From: Microbulbifer marinus
Lineage (GTDB): Bacteria > Pseudomonadota > Gammaproteobacteria > Pseudomonadales > Cellvibrionaceae
Assembly: GCF_900107725.1 (NCBI RefSeq)
Contig: NZ_FNQO01000001.1
Location: forward strand, 1,108,458 to 1,172,457
DNA: 64,000 bases
Direction: 5' to 3'
Positions 61,332-64,000 of this stretch are shown here, piece by piece (the first letter of the stretch is position 1; each line of letters opens with the position of its first letter). Made by a program: the position numbers and the translations under genes. The notes below the pieces were generated by a model. The model made no database searches, was not told where the DNA came from, and saw only the letters and a list, made by a program, of their open reading frames with translations.

Positions 61332-63932
61332 ATGAAGTTTTGGACCCGCATACTGGTATCTGCGGCGCTATGCGCCGTCATCAGTTGCAGTCAGGGGAAA
61401 GGCAGCTCGGGCGACAGCCGATCCAGCGAAAGCGAAGCCACACCCACCGGATTCAGTATTACCGGCACGGTGACGGCGGCCGAATTTACGGCTGTCGATG
61501 CCGACACCAACGACGGCGGGGCTCCGTCATCCGGCAATAATGACGCCGAATCCGCCCAGCCGCTGGGCAACCCGAGCATTGCGGGGGGCTTTGTCAGCGC
61601 CGAGGGCTCGGGCAAAGCGGGCCAGCGCTTCGCCAACGGCGCCGATAGGGAGGACTGGTACCGAGTTTCCGCCTCTGCGGGCCAGAGCATCAATCTGCAC
61701 GTGCATCAGTTCAAGCAGCAGAGTCCTGCAGCGGTCGACCTCGATCTCTATCTCTACAGCGCGGACGACGCCAGTAATCCCGTCGCCTCCAGTACCGGCG
61801 CCAGCGCCTCCGAATCGATCTCCATTCCGTCCACAGGCGATTACCTGCTGCGCGTAGTCGCCCAGGCCGGAATCAGCAATTACACGCTGAAACTGGACGC
61901 CGGCAACAATACTGCCGCGAGCCCTTCGGTAAGCCAGGAATTTGTCCCGGGGGAATTGCTGATCAAATGGAAATCGGCACCACCGGCGCATTGGCTGCAG
62001 GCGGCAGGGCTGGAGCCAGTCCGCGCAGCAGTTGCCAACAGGGTCTCCGCCTACCGGCTCACGCGCGCAGACCTTGCGCCGATTGTCGCCGATATGGAGT
62101 TCCTGCACCTCAGGGCCAGCGGGGCGCTGCGCCATAAACTGCACACCCTGGCAGCGGTAAAGAAGCTGCAATCGGCTGGCCTGGTAGAGTGGGTGGAGCC
62201 GAATTACCTATATCGCAGCACATTAATCCCGAACGACCAGCACAATCATTTGCAGTGGCATTACCGCCAGGTTCGGCTACCGCAGGCCTGGGACATCACT
62301 ACCGGCAGCGCCGATGTCATCGTCGCCGTGCTGGACACGGGTGTTTTCAGCGATCACCCCGACATCCGAGACAAACTCGTTGATGGATACGACTTCATCA
62401 GCGACGCGACATACGCCGTCGATGGCGACGGCATCGACAGCAACCCGGAAGATCCCGGCGACAAGACACTGCAGAATCGCAGCTCCTGGCACGGCACCCA
62501 CGTGAGCGGTACCGTGGGCGCCGCCACCGACAACGGCACCGGTGTCAGTGGCGCCGGCTGGAAGACGCGAATAATGCCTTTGCGCGTCATCGGCACCTCC
62601 GGCGGCAACAGCGCGGATGTTGCCCAGGCGGTTCGCTACGCAGCCGGTCTCGCCAACGACTCCGGCACCGTGCCGGCCCGGCGCGCGGATATTATCAACA
62701 TGAGCTTCGGTGGCGCCGGACGCTCACAAACCCTGCAAACGGCTATCGATGATGCGCGCGCCGCCGGCGTGATAGTGGTTGCAGCGGCTGGCAACGACAA
62801 CAGCGAAACCCAATTCTACCCCGCGGCAATGAACGGCGTGATCGCCGTGAGCGCGACCGACTACAACCGCAACAAGGCCCCCTATTCCAATTTCGGCAGC
62901 TGGGTGGACCTCGCGGCACCGGGCGGCAATATGGGCGTAGACGCCAATGGCGACGGCTACGGCGATGGTGTTATCAGCACCCACGTCAACGAGGGTTCCG
63001 GCCTGGCACCCGCCTACAGCGTCCTGCAGGGCACTTCAATGGCGAGCCCCCATGTGGCGGCTGTGTTGGCACTGATGAAAGCCGTCAATAGACAGCTATC
63101 CCCGGACGACGTTGATGCACTGCTGAGCCAGGGAAAGCTGACCCGGGATATCGGCGATGCTGGCAGAGACAAGTTTTTCGGCATGGGTCTGATCGATGCC
63201 TTCAAGGCCGTCGAGGCGGCTTCGGGCCCGGTAACGGTGCCGGTACTGGCCGCGGAGCCCCACAGCCTGAATTTTGGCAGCACACACGCCACACTCGAGG
63301 TGGATATAAAAAATATTGGCGCCGACGGTGCGCGCATTACGGGCGATGCCGCCTCTGCGGCAAAATGGATCAAGGCTGTGGAGGCCGTACAGACCGACAC
63401 CAACGGCTTTGGCCGCTACCGTATCAGCGTCAGCCGCGCGGAACTGGCCGACGGCGCCTATTCAACCGATATCCGCTTTCCCGTAGAGGGCTCCAGCGAC
63501 TTTGCGCTGCGCGCAAACATGAAAGTGGGCGGGTCAGATAACGCGGGCGACGCAGGCTACCTCTATATCCTGCTGCTGAAAGAAGGTGCAGACGGGGACG
63601 GCGATGGCTCAGCGGAGCTGCAAATCGTCGCCCAACAGGCTAAAGCCGCCAGTGAGGGTAGCTACAGTTTTCATTTTACCAATGTGCCCGCCGGCGAATA
63701 CCTGATCGCCGCCGGCTCTGATATCGACGGCGACGGTTTTATCTGCGGTCGGGGTGAGGCGTGCGCGATGTTCCCCGGTAGGGATTTCGCCAACCCGATT
63801 GCGCTCCGCACGAGCCTCAGCGGCCAGGATTTTGTCGTCGATTACGACGATGATATCGACAGTGGCGGCCAACAGCTCGGCCCCGTGCAGGTGCTGGCGC
63901 CGGACCCGATTCGTTTGAGAGCACTCCCCTAG
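61332..63932 (+). CDS. Lipoprotein subtilisin-like serine protease (S8) with N-terminal PPC domain
   Basis: An 866-residue putative lipoprotein. The signal ends at a lipobox-like VISC (Cys19 or 20). After a Ser-rich linker, residues about 60-195 form a pre-peptidase C-terminal-like domain (DREDWYRVSASAGQSINLHV). About 200-295 form the propeptide (VPGELLIKWK), and about 300-640 the S8 domain. The triad is Asp335 (AVLDTGVFSDHPD), His387 (SWHGTHVSGTVG) and Ser569 (QGTSMASPHVAAV), with Asn in AAAGNDNSE. A choice-of-anchor-like domain and an Asp-rich C-terminal domain (GADGDGDGS, DIDGDGFICG) follow, possibly calcium-binding. It probably degrades external protein. Confidence 0.93.
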   Translation: MKFWTRILVSAALCAVISCSQGKGSSGDSRSSESEATPTGFSITGTVTAAEFTAVDADTNDGGAPSSGNNDAESAQPLGNPSIAGGFVSAEGSGKAGQRFANGADREDWYRVSASAGQSINLHVHQFKQQSPAAVDLDLYLYSADDASNPVASSTGASASESISIPSTGDYLLRVVAQAGISNYTLKLDAGNNTAASPSVSQEFVPGELLIKWKSAPPAHWLQAAGLEPVRAAVANRVSAYRLTRADLAPIVADMEFLHLRASGALRHKLHTLAAVKKLQSAGLVEWVEPNYLYRSTLIPNDQHNHLQWHYRQVRLPQAWDITTGSADVIVAVLDTGVFSDHPDIRDKLVDGYDFISDATYAVDGDGIDSNPEDPGDKTLQNRSSWHGTHVSGTVGAATDNGTGVSGAGWKTRIMPLRVIGTSGGNSADVAQAVRYAAGLANDSGTVPARRADIINMSFGGAGRSQTLQTAIDDARAAGVIVVAAAGNDNSETQFYPAAMNGVIAVSATDYNRNKAPYSNFGSWVDLAAPGGNMGVDANGDGYGDGVISTHVNEGSGLAPAYSVLQGTSMASPHVAAVLALMKAVNRQLSPDDVDALLSQGKLTRDIGDAGRDKFFGMGLIDAFKAVEAASGPVTVPVLAAEPHSLNFGSTHATLEVDIKNIGADGARITGDAASAAKWIKAVEAVQTDTNGFGRYRISVSRAELADGAYSTDIRFPVEGSSDFALRANMKVGGSDNAGDAGYLYILLLKEGADGDGDGSAELQIVAQQAKAASEGSYSFHFTNVPAGEYLIAAGSDIDGDGFICGRGEACAMFPGRDFANPIALRTSLSGQDFVVDYDDDIDSGGQQLGPVQVLAPDPIRLRALP

Positions 63933-64000
63933 CTACCGGCAACCAGGCAATAACAACCCGCTGGCCGAGCGTAAAGTCAGCGTCTGTCTCTTACTTCCTC
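63933..64000. other. Non-coding right edge
   Basis: The 68 bases after the protease stop show no clear terminator or gene start. Confidence 0.4.

Overview
The window looks like chromosomal DNA of a GC-rich marine-type gammaproteobacterium, most like Microbulbifer or a related Cellvibrionales lineage. This is inferred from gene content and gene order, not from a marker-gene comparison. Almost all of it is dense housekeeping sequence. I see no tRNA, rRNA, CRISPR array, transposase, integrase of a mobile element or phage gene.

Layout. (1) 1-2231: the end of an unidentified gene, a small secreted repeat protein, and a LysE/EamA exporter pair. (2) 2406-14254: the ancestral xerD-dsbC-hom-thrC-recJ string on the minus strand. 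It is opened by two accessory insertions: ansA, an XRE regulator and aspA (asparagine to aspartate to fumarate), and a secreted serine hydrolase. (3) 14331-20375: rpsP-rimM-trmD-rplS, then ffh facing a CcsA-like cytochrome assembly protein and a CNNM/CorC transporter. (4) 20376-22103: a class III aminotransferase with a decayed copy of the rnhB 3' end on one side and intact rnhB on the other. (5) 22175-37461: the envelope and translation superoperon, in transcription order rpsB-tsf-pyrH-frr-uppS-cdsA-dxr-rseP-bamA-skp-lpxD-fabZ-lpxA-lpxB-rnhB. (6) 37825-46470: map-glnD-dapC-nth-yffB-dapD-dapE, mainly nitrogen signalling and the succinylase route to diaminopimelate/lysine. (7) 46548-51217: a small unknown protein with flavodoxin fldB, then a cpxP-like gene divergent from cpxRA, and an SRPBCC protein. 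(8) 51284-55973: rluB-scpB-scpA, yciO and a PHP phosphoesterase. (9) 56230-63932: a VC0807-type membrane protein, yciI, an SH3 protein, a periplasmic cyclophilin, the translationally coupled pdxJ-DUF2520-SpoU trio, and a large lipoprotein subtilase.

Most noteworthy non-genic signals: an array of five G-N-(T/A)-A-A half-sites at exact 10-bp spacing in the cpxP-cpxR divergent region; two families of long dispersed palindromes, one about 76 bp with a conserved 16-nt centre and one about 95 bp with a conserved inner core, whose stems change with compensation between copies; the rnhB relic; a conserved-looking extended -10 promoter plus about 150-nt leader before rpsB; and an endonuclease III whose cysteine spacing departs from the usual Fe-S loop. 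I did not find a clearly new multi-gene system. The best candidates for undescribed biology are the palindrome families and the asparagine/aspartate cassette with its own regulator.
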